Source: Anticarsia gemmatalis (lineage: Eukaryota; Arthropoda; Insecta; Lepidoptera; Erebidae). From it: a DNA stretch of 64,000 bases. Shown here in pieces: positions 26,210-38,947 of this stretch (within the stretch, counting starts at the first letter, position 1; every line of letters starts with the position of its first letter). A program made the position numbers and the translations under genes. Below the pieces are notes generated by a model. The model was given only the letters and a program-made list of their open reading frames with translations. It did not search any database and had not been told where the DNA came from. The stretch spans positions 9,796,001 through 9,860,000 of the forward strand of contig NC_134745.1 in assembly GCF_050436995.1 (NCBI RefSeq), read 5' to 3'.

Positions 26210-28144
26210 TATCGGTAAGCTACCAGTTTACAAGAAACGTATTTAATCTGTATGTCTAACTTTTACTGAGTCCCTTAAAATCACTCTTTTATTTTAAAAA
26301 ATGTTAGACCGGTGGTTGGTCGGACTTAGACCGAGGGAGAAACTAAACGAAACGTGATCTCCAACAAAGTCTGCAAAGATTAAACGTCAAAGTTCCATAA
26401 CGATCATATTACTTACGTATAATTTACCTTCTGAGTAGTGTACAAACTCATCGGTGCAGTATAAAGAGATCGATATTGGAGCAAAAAAACCTAAGTACTA
26501 TGAAGGATGTGTTATTTATCATTCTTATATTATCATAAGAAAGGCGGCCATTCATCATTACAGTACTTTCCTTTCACGCTAAGAAGTGAGTGTAGGGCGT
26601 AAAAGGGACCCAACACAATGACTAAATCCGTACAGTATAATTTGTTAACAAAAGCCGAGAAAGTCGTACTTTTTAAATTTATTACTTTCCCTTCAACTCG
26701 GGGCCTCCCTCGAAATATAATAATATTAGCGTTGATTTTAGGGGAGTTGAAACATAGTTTTAAGTTTTGATTGTGCGGCGGCAACTATTAACAAAACTTG
26801 TACATTATAAACTACCAAATAATACCGCGCTAAATAAATGTTGAGAGAGAGATCAGACGTAAAGCATTTCTAACCTACTCTCGAGTTTGGAATCACAATG
26901 GTCTACACTGCTACGGAGTACGTACATTTAGTAGCGCGGATTAAATATACGACTAGAGAGGTACAATTCCTATCACAAATTTATTTAAAGGTTTTAACCA
27001 TAATTTTCATCGGTTGTGATTTTTTCAAGTAGTACTTGTATAATAAAACTTTATACCAATATCACAATTGTAACTAAACTTCCATAAATAAACAGATTAA
27101 AATCAAAATAACAATACCTATGTATACTGTCAACTTCTAAATGTTTTTAATGGACATTAGACGTAAACAATGTAGACAATTAGCGTCAGGAGACAAGTAA
27201 ATTTAGAGCGATGCAAGCAACAGTTCGTCATCAGTCACAGGTTGGTGTTTATCACAGTTACAGCAGACGTGTACGTTCGTAACTTACGTAATGCAGTAGG
27301 TGTAGCCAGTTAGCCAGGAGGGCATAAATCGAGCGTGTGTCCGCTAAACGTACACTAAGCAACACTGACACCACAATGTTCGCTTATCTTAATTGCCTGC
27401 GCAGATACGATCGAGGAATTTATCTGCGCCGCCGCTAGAATAAGTACGGCACTTTTTAGCGGTCCGCGCGGTAAAAAGTTTAATGATAGTGGCCGGCTAT
27501 CTCCGACGGTTGCTCTTTATATTTCACAATTAAAATAAATGCTACTTGAAATTTTGTATCAACTTAATGCGTCAGGGATTTACTTGTTTTGTTTCGGTGG
27601 TGTTTTGTGCAGTGTATTTTAGGATGAAATAAAAGAGCGCTGAACAAAGCCTTGACGGTCGACAGTCAACTCCGCCCACGGTAACTGAATTTAACGATAG
27701 GTTTACTGTCTTAAATGATTACGACACACCTGCCCAACCCATATACCAAAGGGGAGAACGTACCCATGCCGAAATTTGGGTGGCATTAGGAAAACACTCT
27801 ATTTAATGAAAGTACGAAATTCTAAAGTCAAAAGGTCTGAATGCCAAAGATATTTATTAAAATTCAGCTGGCTCGGGAAGTATTTTCAATCACGCCAGTT
27901 TATTGTTTCTCTATTGTCTCGCAAGAGGCTGATTTAACGGACTAACTGAATGAATAATGCATAGCACAATGAACTGCCAAAATCAAATCTGAGCCGTTTT
28001 CTGAATCTTTGCTTGTGATAAATATGAATGTTTTCGAGTGAATTTGAGCCGTTTATACCTCCTCCATACGCATGGGCTACATTTAAGTATGTAGGTATGT
28101 CAGCGGAGGACAGTTCAAAAGGAAAAAGAAGAAATATTTGTCAC
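26210..28144. other. Noncoding stretch
   Basis: No recognised coding exon. A GC-richer segment at about 27400-27500 contains TCTGCGCCGCCGCTAG. An ATCAGTCACAG near 27230 resembles an insect initiator but lacks a TATA box and an exon. Confidence 0.35.
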
Positions 28145-28262
28145 GGCGTCGCGCTTATACGGGCGTAGCTACAACCCGTGGTAAGTATAATTGCTACGCA
28201 TCCGTGCTACGCGGATGTGCTACGACATGTAGGTCAGCTGTTGTGCGTAACTTGTAGCGCGA
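28145..28262. repeat. GTAGC/GCTAC-rich repeat, locus 1
   Basis: Several GTAGC or GCTAC pentamers occur within about 110 bases, including GGGCGTAGCTACAACCCG and the inverted repeat GCATCCG...CGGATGTGC at about 28198-28220. Similar clusters lie at about 41296 and 45145, suggesting a dispersed inverted-repeat element. Confidence 0.5.
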
Positions 28263-30777
28263 TTACAATATTCGTATTCTATCACTGTCGCCTTCATGAT
28301 AAGAGTATAATTTAATAAAATTGTCTTAATACTTGAGAACTATAAGATATTTGACTGTATTGATGTGTATTGAAAGTTTTTCGTAGAATCTGTATCGTAC
28401 TTCTTTGTACTAGAAATAATTTATTGAGAGCGCGTCAAAGTCGACATTAACGCCTAATAAAATGCCCTACATCTAAAACACCGCTATTGAAATTGTAGTC
28501 TATACATATCCTAGGAATCACAGCTTTAAAGGAATTACCATGCATTGGTGGGTGGAGCACTGTGAGGTAGAATGTTGAGTGAATTCGACGAATGTTAGGG
28601 TGTTAAAGGCATTTAACATCTATATTGTGATTGGACAATTTAGTCGTCACGCCTAAGCACTGCGTCCCGTATTCTATACTCAGAAGCGATTACAAAGTGA
28701 ATTTGTCAATAGAATTTTGATCGATTTCAATTTTGTCATTCTGTTATTATGAATAGGAATCTACACACTGTGTTCTAGTGAATCAAATGTCATTGAAACA
28801 GTAGACTAAAAAATATGATCAGTTTATCAATGGACAAAATTATTTTCGACGTGCATGTTATTCAAGTTGCTGACAGCTCTAAAAACTAGTTAAAAAACAT
28901 GTTTGGAATAACACTACATTTGATATTTGGGCGGATTGTATATCGGAAATATAGAGTATTGTTTGTGCGGCTTCGCCGAACCCGATCACAATAAACTCTA
29001 GTTTTGATGGAGCTTTATCGTCCGCGCATACAAAACACTGGTTTGATACCATTTTACACTTCGGATGAATATATTTAATGGGTGAAAGGCAAATAGTCGT
29101 TAACTCGCCAGTTGGCACAGACCAATGCAGGCTCCGTTAATTCCGGGGGGCGGTCACGAAGCCGGTAAATGTGTCATGTTAATGGCCCCCTGTTAAAATA
29201 TTGCGCGTTTTCATTTTATGATCTTCCAATTTTATCGCTAGTGCTACTGATGGTCGATGTAAAATGTCGCTATGCCAATGAAGAACGAAATTTGGCAGGA
29301 GTCGCACATGCTCTCCGGTTCACTGATGACCTGCTCTCGTTTCACTAAGGTTTCTCACGTTCCCTTTGTTTGAAGTTAGATGATGTAATAGCTTTGATAG
29401 AGAATACGCTTTGAATCTGTTCGGCACTTGCCAACGTGCATTACTTCATTATACCATATAATATGATCTCTCTAGCTTTTGTGCGCTGAGCTGTGTTCGA
29501 GTGGAAGTAATGTTTTTGTGTATAAGTTCATGTTCTTTTGTGTCATAGCTAATAAAAAATATTTTTCAATATCTTAGTTCATTACATTCTGATAGCTCTT
29601 TTGGTCGAGTATAAAATATTAAAATCATATTTGCATGTCAAAGAATTCTTAACAAAGTATCGTTGTAAATTAACTAACACTAGTTGACAGCTACAAACTA
29701 TTTACAAACATCTTGCCAATTGTTTCCTTATCAAGCAAAAGACGTGTACTGCAAGTTATGGGTATATTACAGGGGCATTGGCTGCCACAACAATCGGTTT
29801 TGATTGGATCGTCTATGTCCAAATGCCTGGCACCCGGGCGTCGGACCATCGGCGGTGAACCCAACCCGTTAGCTTGTCGGATAGCTCCTTAGATACATTT
29901 ACCGTTTATGGCTGAGCCATTTAATGTAGTTCAGTGTAACTTGGCCCATTTTCAACTTGAACGGGTAGGTAATAAGGTTAATGCTTTATGGCTAATGTAA
30001 GTGTGTTAGTCTCTTAAACTTTATTACTCTTGCTTGTTTGAAGTCTTACCGGTTAAATTAATTAGTAGACACATTTAGTTTCAATTGAAATTTTCGACCA
30101 TAGTTCGTGGATACACGGGTAAAATTATTAGGAATAGGAAACATACCTATATTTAAATAAGTTATTATACATTCAGTATATTTTCGTATACAATAGCTGT
30201 ATAATAACAAAAACGTTTATTTCGAGAGCAACATAAGAAGCGTTTACCTCCACATAATATGTATAAAACAAGAGCTATTATCACGTAAACAAACAAACAC
30301 TTTTCAATGGCGTATTTCAGGTTTTATTCCAAGCTTGAATTTCCTTTTTAAACAAACATTATTCAAATCAAACACTGGCTATACAATCTCACGAGCTTCA
30401 AACAGAGACTCGACTATGAATATCGACACTGAAAATCCGTCCTCAGAGAACTGGCGATAATGGTTATGAATAAAAATTTATAGGCCTCGAAATAGCCTTC
30501 TATTCTGTAAAGCTTCATCTCAATTAAAATGCTATTATCTAGTCAAAATGGTGGCGCCACGTGCCGCGAACTGCCACTGTAAGTATTATTAACAGGGAAT
30601 TATCACGGAACGTCGATAACTTTCACTGATTACCAGCAACTATTTAAAACAATTTTATGGTACTTAGTTTGATGTAAGCGGGTTTAAATTGGTGTTGATT
30701 GTTTTGATTGAGTTTTAGATTTGAGACAAATAGAACGATTTGGACTGAATCTTTAGGTAAAATTAAGTTATCTAACG
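28263..30777. other. Noncoding stretch
   Basis: No recognised gene. The segment at 29820-29880 (CACCCGGGCGTCGG) is locally GC-rich and could be part of an old retrotransposon, but I cannot place it. Confidence 0.35.
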
Positions 30778-30838
30778 TATTACTGCCTCACTGCTGGACA
30801 AGGTCTCATCCCGAAATGAGGGAGGTCTTGAGTCCAAA
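30778..30838 (-). mobile_element. Small retrotransposon-derived repeat fragment
   Basis: CACTGCTGGACAAGGTCTC, AATGAGGGAGG and CTTGAGTCC match the reverse complement of the piece at 46964-47056. This sequence type is frequent in lepidopteran genomes as the tail of a retrotransposon. Confidence 0.5.
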
Positions 30839-33137
30839 AATCATTAAACAAAATATATACATTTTCCGGTATACAAGGTAAAGCGTTATATGAATGGGTA
30901 CAACCCAAATCGTCGATAACTGTGCGTGCTCTATCTGTAAAAGAGAAATGATTCTAAAAAATAAATGTTACATCCATATAAAAAAATAAAAATATTTTGT
31001 GTTACAAAATAACATTTTTCATTTTCCACCCCTTTTGAGAAGTACTTGAAGCAATAATAATTGTATCAATTGAACTTGTGAGCGCAATTTACAACTCGAG
31101 TAATGAACAATGGAGCATTTAGACTATAATGATACTCTTTTCACGCAAAAACATAATTTTTCCCTTTCTTTTATGCCAAAAATCTCCCTAATAGCTATGA
31201 TTAAGCTTAAGTGCTTCGCTAGAGCTTCGGCTATGTGTTTATGAATGTTTTATGTACTGCAAAATATAACTAAAATGTTTATATTAAGTATTTGCGACGT
31301 TTTTGCTATCAGTGATGGTTCTAGAAAATTCTTTATTGGGTAATTTGCTTACTTTATTGTTTCTACAGTACACTACGCGTCACGTCAACAGTTCGTGTGT
31401 TATAGAGAGGTTAACAATATATTTTTGAAGGTATATTACTGCGTAATGGTTTCTACAAACTACAGTCAGCGTTTTTGGAAACTCAGAATTTTAAATCCGA
31501 GCAAAATAAGCTCAGCCTTTCCAGAAAGTAAAGTTAACGCAAGTAAAAAGCAGTGTCTACGTATTTCATTTTGCGTCAGCTTACGGTGTATGCTAATGGA
31601 AAAAATATTCTTTATAACCCAAACTACGGGACATATTTTATTTTATCTATTTTCTGCATTACTAGGCTTACGATGACCGCTATAAATCCTCTTTTATAAA
31701 ACATGGGATAATGCCAATCGATAGCTCTTTAGTAATGAAGGCGGCACCCACTTTTACATCGGAAGAATCTTCGACCGAGATATTGAAAAAGAAAAAATAT
31801 ATCTTTTCTTTTTCGACGAGTTCAATTCTACGGAAAAAAGGCGAGACGGGAACCTGGACATTAAGTTTAACTTATTGCTGTATTTAATGAACAGTGGCGA
31901 AGTTATTGAAAAGTATATAAGTTGGAGGAGAGTAATGCTGATGGCATGTTAATACTGGTGATACTTTTGTGTTAGACTTAAATATTTTTATAGGCATAAC
32001 TTGTCTAAAGACGGATAACCACAATCAATATTTAAAGGCTGAATTTATACTTATTTTATTGGTTAACAAAAATTACATGATTTGAGTAGATATCGGTCTC
32101 AATTAATTAAATAATATAATATAAAGATGGCATATACTTGTATGTAGTAAATCTTTCATGTATGTCATCTTTTACAGCTCGCTTGTATTAATATCCTCTG
32201 TGAAACGAGTCTTCTTAAGTCTAGATTAGACATCGTGTTCTCCGATCACTTTCAACCCGTTAAAACCCGAGTGCCGTTAGATTAAAACAGACAGTTTAAT
32301 TTAACCGTTCACAAGTTTTATTATCAGTTAGCCAGTGTTGCAATGAATAATAAGGAGTTTGCCAGTACAAAGTTTTGTTGGCATGGCGCCTCGGACGCGG
32401 GTCTAACGCTAACTTAAACAAGAGCCTTCAGCGGTACCGATTATGTTCAGTTATGATGTTACTTGCAATATGGTAATTGGTTAGAATGGATCACTTTAGG
32501 AGTACAAGGGAATCTGTGGGTAAAGTGATAATATTGAGTTGTCTGTAATGAAAATGACGACTCTGAAAGTACTGGCACGTATTTTTTTTATATAGAGATC
32601 TTTGCTTGATCTAAACTTCATTCTAGGACGCCGTTGTTTCCGAATCTCAACTCATTGATATAATAAAAATCCAGCCGTTATACTGTTATTCGTGAATACC
32701 TGAAAGATTTGCTCTGTAGGGGGTGGATGACATCAGCTTTACAAGATTAAAGTAGCCTAGCTTTGTGTCAAAGGCGCCTTCAAGATTCTAACAATAGCAA
32801 GGAAATATTTGTGCGTAAATATTTCTAATTTGCTGTTTTCAACTCGCACTGATAGTCTATAACATAAAGTGTAAAAATAACAAAATTCCAGTTTAAACGC
32901 TAAACGTTACTCGTCTGAAGGCTTTAAGTGATATTTTAAAGACCGTAAATTATTTCACCAGGCAATATTTATGTACCCTCTTAAAGACACTAAAAATAGC
33001 CAGAATAATTAGGACTCTCCAGACATTTAGTTATTAAATAGTATTTATTTTAGGTTCTTCAAGCTTTTAACTATTTACGTGTTCTCTGTTATTGTCTTTT
33101 GTGTCTTTGTGGCGAAAATAGAACCAATTGTCTATAA
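30839..33137. other. Noncoding AT-rich stretch
   Basis: No recognised gene or repeat. The frame at 31395-31676 (93 residues) has no recognisable motif. Confidence 0.4.
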
Positions 33138-33530
33138 GGCTTGCTACATACATATTCGGTTCGGCATTAATCGGCCTAACCGGCGGCAAAACCGAATCTG
33201 TGTAAATATTTGACGACCTCCGTAGCGCAGTAGATGAGGTGGTCGCTACACCACTGCACCAGTGCATCGGTCGTAGGTCCGATTCCCACACGGAGCAAAT
33301 ATTTGTGTGAGTCAAGTCAATAGTTGTTTCGAGCCTGGTTGTACTTTGTATCCCTTCTTTTTAAGTTTGTATAAGTCCCAGCGACACAAGAGCAATTATT
33401 AGTGCGGGAGTTGTCTTAAAAAAAAGATAGAATTAACCTGATCGGCATAAGCCGAGCAAGTGAGTCGAGTCGGTTATGTTGTTCGATAAATATTGCCGAA
33501 CCGAACATCTGAATATGTATGTAGCAAGCC
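33138..33530. mobile_element. MITE with GGCTTGCTAC ends, interrupted by a SINE
   Basis: The left end GGCTTGCTACATACATATTC (33138-33157) is the reverse complement of the right end (33511-33530). The similarity continues inward through TTCGGTTCGGCA on both sides, with a 5-base offset. A tRNA-derived SINE sits inside (33215-33425). Removing it would leave an element of roughly 180 bp. No clear target duplication was found. Confidence 0.75.
33215..33425 (+). mobile_element. tRNA-derived SINE nested in the MITE
   Basis: The head has ACCTCCGTAGCGCAGTAGAT (A-box region) and GGTCCGATTCCCACACGG (B box). The body has TTTCGAGCCTGGTTGTAC and CCCAGCGACACAAGAGCAAT, with a tail of GTGCGGGAGTTGTC and A8. 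It belongs to the same family as the remnant at 6581-6700. It must be younger than the surrounding MITE. Confidence 0.8.
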
Positions 33531-36500
33531 AGAATGAAGTAATAGTTGTCCCAAATAGTCACCCTCGTACTTATTTAGGTACTTTGTATGATGTTCTGAT
33601 GTTCCTATCTCGTTATACATACACGATAGTTCCCCTTTTGCTGACAAGCTTATATTAAACCTAATAGGTATGTTTACGTCTGTGCAGTTTTCGATTTGCT
33701 TGGGATTATAGTTACTGTACTTAAAAAGGCGTTAGAATTTGCTTTTAATTGTAATTAATATTAATTGGTAAACTATCTTACTCTACTGAAATAAAGTTGT
33801 AAAATAAATCACTGTAACAAGGTAATGGATGTAATATGTAGGTTATTTTTTCAAAATCCTTTTGATTTTTAATCTACCTCTACTTTATATATAAATCAAC
33901 TATTACAATAAATAGATATGATATTTATGAACATAATACAGTATAAAGTACAGCCAGCTTTATTACACCGCTTAGGAAATAGTCGATTCGAATCTGAAAA
34001 ATCTTTCGTTGAAAATTTAATTGATCAAAGAAAATTTCACGATACGAAATATTTATAGAAAAAATACATAAAACAATCCAACATTTAAAGTTACAGCAAA
34101 AATTCCGAGTATTATTTGAGGGCTGTAAAAACTGTGGTGCGCACAACGTCACGTTTACTGTTCAAATAAATAAACAACACGTTCCTTTTTGTTGAGCGCA
34201 GTCGGTTAAAAATACGAGATATTTAATGGACTGCATATTATCGCATATTTATTTGGTTTTCGTGTTCTATGTAAAGTGCAGATATGTATCAAAATGATTC
34301 AGGGAAGATCATAATATAATTCAATATCATTTCTTGTTGTTCAAATAAATAGATTTTTCACGTAAAACTTATTTTGTTCCCACTATAGTTCTTTCCCACG
34401 CTTTTAATATTGTTTTTACGGCGTGTTTCCATTATAATTTTACTATAAAACTAAATAAAATAGAAGTTTTGGTTAGTTATAATCTAAAAGTTTATTAATT
34501 TACGAGGCGGCATACGCAACCAGGGGTATGAAACTTCCTGAATATAATTTTGTACATATTTAAAAAACTTTAGCATCCATCGCTGTATGTTCTCGATGGA
34601 ACTCTTTTAACCGACCTAATTAGAAGTTAAATTAATTTTTAATTAACCGCCGACTACGTACAGTGATCGCAAATCTCCTTGACCTATATAAACACTCAAA
34701 AATTCCGAAGCTGGCATTATTCTTGCCACCAATAATCCCGGAACTTTGCTAATTTGAATATTCATAAAGTTTTTACCCGCCATATAGTTAACTGGCTGTT
34801 ATCGTGATAGGTCTGCCGAGCTAAAATAAAGTGCATTTAATATCGCCTTCTAAGCGGATTAAATTACCGTTCTCTGTAGTGCTAATTTTCATACGATTTT
34901 TATAATATCAGGCATTTTGCCGTACGTGCTCGACTATTTCATGAACGGAATATCACGGAGAATTCTAAATAATACGTTATACGCCTCCGTTGATGTTACA
35001 AAGAACTATCACGTATCATTTGGAAAAAAGAAACAAAATATTTTATTACGTGGGTTGTCTGTGATACCAGCTGTCATCGAAATGTTTCTTCTGGCAGTTT
35101 ACGATGGCAACACAGCGACCCAGTTTATTGTAGCTCATGAATATCTTTGAAACAATACAGGTGAACTGGACGTGTGTTGTTATTTGTTAAGAAAGTACAA
35201 ATGTATTATACAGTCAGACTTTAAAACAACATTTTGAGTTACCGCGAAACTTTAGGGAACGTGCATCCTTGTTATTTTCCCATGAGAAGAGACAGAAGCT
35301 TCATAAAAGCATTACACATACCGTTATTTTCCATTGTTCACGTAACATTACGCCTAAAGCATTTAGCTTTAAACACCAGGCAAATCGATACACGACCGAC
35401 CGTTAATATCGCAGCGACATCGCTGAAGACATACGTCAATTGTCACCGCAAAAACCGCCGAGGCAGCGCTTGACCGACCTAATTAATGGCAACTGCCCCC
35501 TGGGGCAGATTAAGCCGCACATAAAACCTTTCCGTGCCCATACGGTCCGCGGGCCATCGATCCTTTTCTTGTTAGTCGCCGTCAATCAAATGCAATCAGG
35601 ACTTGCGACAATCCGTCGAAGAACCTTCCGCGTATCGGCAAGTGTCTCCGGCTGTAAAAGCATTAGTTCCGCAAAAAAGAAACGACCTGTAAACTGTCTT
35701 GCTTTGTCCTACGTTACGATTAGTAGAATCTGATAAAATACAAAGAATGTGTCTTCCAAATGTGATAAAAAATCCTACTCTTAATGACTTCGGATCTATG
35801 TATGTACGCTGTTTGGTGTTGTTTTTGATCTGCCGTAGATATTTTCAAACTTGCGATTGTGACAAAGAATATTATTTATTCTAGTCGCTTAAAATTCATA
35901 CCTTACTAAAATAGCTCTCAAATTCAGTAACGAATATATTACGTTCACGAACAATTAACTAAACCTTTCCGTGAGCTTGATAAAGTCTTCAAAATGATAT
36001 ATTCCGGGCCTAGTCGTGAATTTGTAATTAGGACAAGTAAATTCTAGAATATGAGCTTACTTTTGACCTAATTTCGGTTTATGCATACCAACCGACCGAC
36101 GGAGTCTGTTTAGCAGATCTGAAGAGAGCAACTTGTGCGAGCAAGATTGCACTGCATATAGTAGGACATCAAAGTTTCGCCTTTTGTATGTGGAATTCAC
36201 TATATTTCCATGACAACGCGAAATTCATTGAAATGCAGCGAGCCCGCGGAAAGTAACGTCGCAGGAAAAGCCACGATCCATAAGTATGCGCCAGCGTCAT
36301 CTCTCGCTCCGACCAATAAATTCTGACAATGTCGACGAATGCGACGCGTATACTCTACACTGAATTTTAAAGTGAGGTGGATGATTGTGTACATTGTTTA
36401 TCCAAAAAATGTAGTGTATGATTTAAAACAACGTGACCAAGAATTTATTATATCCGTGTTCATCATCCTCTTTTTGGCTTCACGTAGTCGGATAAAGAAT

Positions 36501-37386
36501 ACAATTATTTTCACTGATTTATATCCGAAATTGTTATCTATTCTCTCAGAGCTAACTGAATGAGGAAAACGGTGACTAAATCTCTTATAATATAAACCTA
36601 CCTATACTATATTAATCCGAGGGAATGGAAAGCAAATAAGATAAAAACTGTATTCGGTATAATGGATAAAACTTTGTACCAGAATAATACGGTTCAGATA
36701 TTGTAAAGGGGAATTTTGATTATGACGATCGGACTGAAAACCGGCTTGGTATGCTGTTATCGGCTGCCCACTCAATGAATATGCTTTTTTCGAACCGTAT
36801 ATTGGAGCACGTGCATGATATTTCTGAGATTCGGCTAGCGGACCAGCAATGCATATTTATGGGAGAACATTCCTGAATAAATCACTCATTCACAGTTGAA
36901 GTCCGTCGATTGTTATATGAATAGGTAGCCTAGAGCTCGTTTGTTGTTGACACGATTTTCGGCTCCATGTTTTGTTTATCGGAATTATTCGATATTTTTT
37001 GGAGCTAGCTTTGTGATTGATTATAGATTATTATAGCACATAAATAATATTAAACCGCTAGATCACGTAGCCACAGATAAGATCTCAGTATTAAGCAAAG
37101 TAAGAGAGCGTTTTTCGTTCATGTATTCTTGGAAATTCAGCACATAATAACTGTTCAAAAATCTAACTTTTCGTTTATTACAAACATTTTTTCCGGGAAA
37201 ATAAGTGGGCTCATGTTTATTTCAAAATTTAATCAGAATTAAGTCGGTCCGATGAAACAAACGGTTTATAAAGTGTATATTCGCCTTTATAGCGCCGGGT
37301 ACTAAATAATGCGCGCGGTTTTCTATTGATTGTGGCTATTTTGAGCAGCGGCGCCGCCGCCGATGCCGCTGCGTTGTCGCTCGAGC
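33531..37386. other. Noncoding stretch
   Basis: No recognised coding exon. The frames between 34917 and 35884 are longer than average for the window and partly GC-richer (about 35380-35700), but none carries a family motif. The block at 37280-37386 becomes very GC-rich (GGCGCCGCCGCCGATGCCGC) and is treated with the next feature. Confidence 0.35.
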
Positions 37387-37494
37387 CTTTAAATAAGCTT
37401 CACAAACATTTGGTGCATTGACCACTGACACGATAAACGACTATTCGCTTTGGTTCCTGTTAAGGAAAGTTGACAATGTTTATTTTTTATTTAG
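37340..37494 (+). promoter_or_regulatory. Candidate GC-rich promoter and first coding exon
   Basis: A GC-rich block at 37346-37387 precedes a TATA-like TTTAAATAAG (37388-37397). An initiator-like GCATTG (A at 37417) lies 28 bases after the second T of the box. About 60 bases later an ATG (37476) opens Met-Phe-Ile-Phe-Tyr-Leu, hydrophobic as in a signal peptide, then reaches a possible donor GTAAAA at 37495. The order and spacing fit an insect first exon. No downstream exon was identified, so it remains a prediction. Confidence 0.3.
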
Positions 37495-38111
37495 GTAAAA
37501 TGATTGTTTTTACATATTTTTGCAGCCTAAGACGGTTCCTAGATTTAGTTTTGGAGGGGACTTGATATTTTTATATACCTCGTCTTGTATGACGAGTTGT
37601 ATGGATGTGAATGGAGTTTGTAGGCATCGTAGCAAGTGGAGTTTTTTTTATCTCTGCCTACTAGAAAACAGGCTTGATTTGTAGGTATTATGTATGTATG
37701 TTGATATTGGTATTGTGAAATCCTACTAAACTGAATCAGGTGCTTCGGAAAGCTTAAGCCTCACCTCACCTACCTTAGTCGCGGCCTGTTTACGTTGTTC
37801 GAGCTGAGTAAGCGCGTGTGTCTGTTATTACTGATAGACCTTTTATAAGAAGACATTTAAAGATAAGTTAAATTAACCCTTTATTGTGCCGTTTATACGA
37901 TCTAGATAGTTAATTGGTTAAAAAATGCGTAAATACAGAATAACGCATAATTAATATAAACGCAATTATATAATTGTCATTATTTTTCGTAATTTGATTT
38001 GCTTACTGTTTCGATTTATTCGGCAGATTGCACAGGTAATATTCATCAACTGATTGATTCAAGTACCGTTTAATGAATTCAATTGAACATTAATGATTAC
38101 ATATTATGTAG
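37495..38111. other. Noncoding stretch
   Basis: AT-rich, with no recognised repeat or gene. Confidence 0.4.
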
Positions 38112-38496
38112 GGGAACCTGTTGTACCTTGGCACTATGTGTACCTAGGCCACTGGGCTCGTTTTCAAATATTCGCGCGATACTAAATTCTACTGTTTATA
38201 GTATTCGATAGGTCACTACAGACTATTCAATGTGAAGTTATTCGCATACCGCCATTAAGCCGGTGTTTGGTGTTATCGACGCTGAAACTTTTTTGTGTGA
38301 AAAAGTAACTATTTCTAATATATTTTGAAGTCTAATAGTTTTAAAAGTTTTCTAATAGTCACTTAACTGTTATATGCTATCGGTTCTTTGATTTTACAAG
38401 TCTCAACACAATAAAAAACTTACGAGATACTTAACCTCTAAACTATATAAATCCACCGTTTTAGTGAAGTTGGAGTAGTGTTGTACCTCGGTCACT

Positions 38497-38542
38497 GTCG
38501 ATCAGCTGTACCTTGGCCACTGGCTAGGTACAGCTGATCGAC
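38497..38542. repeat. Perfect 17-bp inverted repeat inside the 1.3-kb element
   Basis: GTCGATCAGCTGTACCT (38497-38513) and its reverse complement (38526-38542) flank the 12-base loop TGGCCACTGGCT. The repeated motif spans arm and loop. Confidence 0.9.
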
Positions 38543-38813
38543 AAAAAGTTAACAAGAACAGAGAAATTTATTATGTTCCAGAGATACAGAAGTACTGGGA
38601 TTTCTACTAAATGCTTAAGGCTGAATAATATATCTACATTATTGATTATTGATAGTGTTTTTATAATAGCTAGTCCAAATGATTGATTAAAATTTAAGAG
38701 AGAAATAATAACTTATACCTATATAGGTAAAGATTAATGACATTTCAATATTTTGTTTTCCATTTGGTATGCTATATAGGTATATTGATTTGCTATATTA
38801 TATTATGTGATAT

Positions 38814-38947
38814 CGTCGCTGCGCCTGCCAAGTTCCACATGTGACTTATGTGAGATTTTGGAAAACTTTTTTTTTTTTATTTGGGACACAATATTCATTT
38901 TTTTTAACATCAAAATACACATCTGGAGTTTGGCAGGCGCAGCGATG
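38814..38947. repeat. Imperfect 30-bp inverted repeat inside the 1.3-kb element
   Basis: CGTCGCTGCGCCTGCCAAG at the left and CTTGGCAGGCGCAGCG-like sequence at the right (GTTTGGCAGGCGCAGCGATG) are reverse complements with few mismatches; about 75 bases separate them. It could be a second foldback element nested in the larger one. Confidence 0.8.

Noticed and set aside
33215..33290. Possible tRNA gene
   Set aside because: Same reason: tRNA-like promoter boxes within a longer SINE whose body also occurs at 6581-6700.
33067..33315. 82-residue minus-strand frame
   Set aside because: It spans the MITE end and the antisense of the SINE head.
34917..35884. Chain of four overlapping plus-strand frames
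   Set aside because: They lie in different frames without matching splice sites or recognisable protein families. Likely chance in a less AT-rich block.
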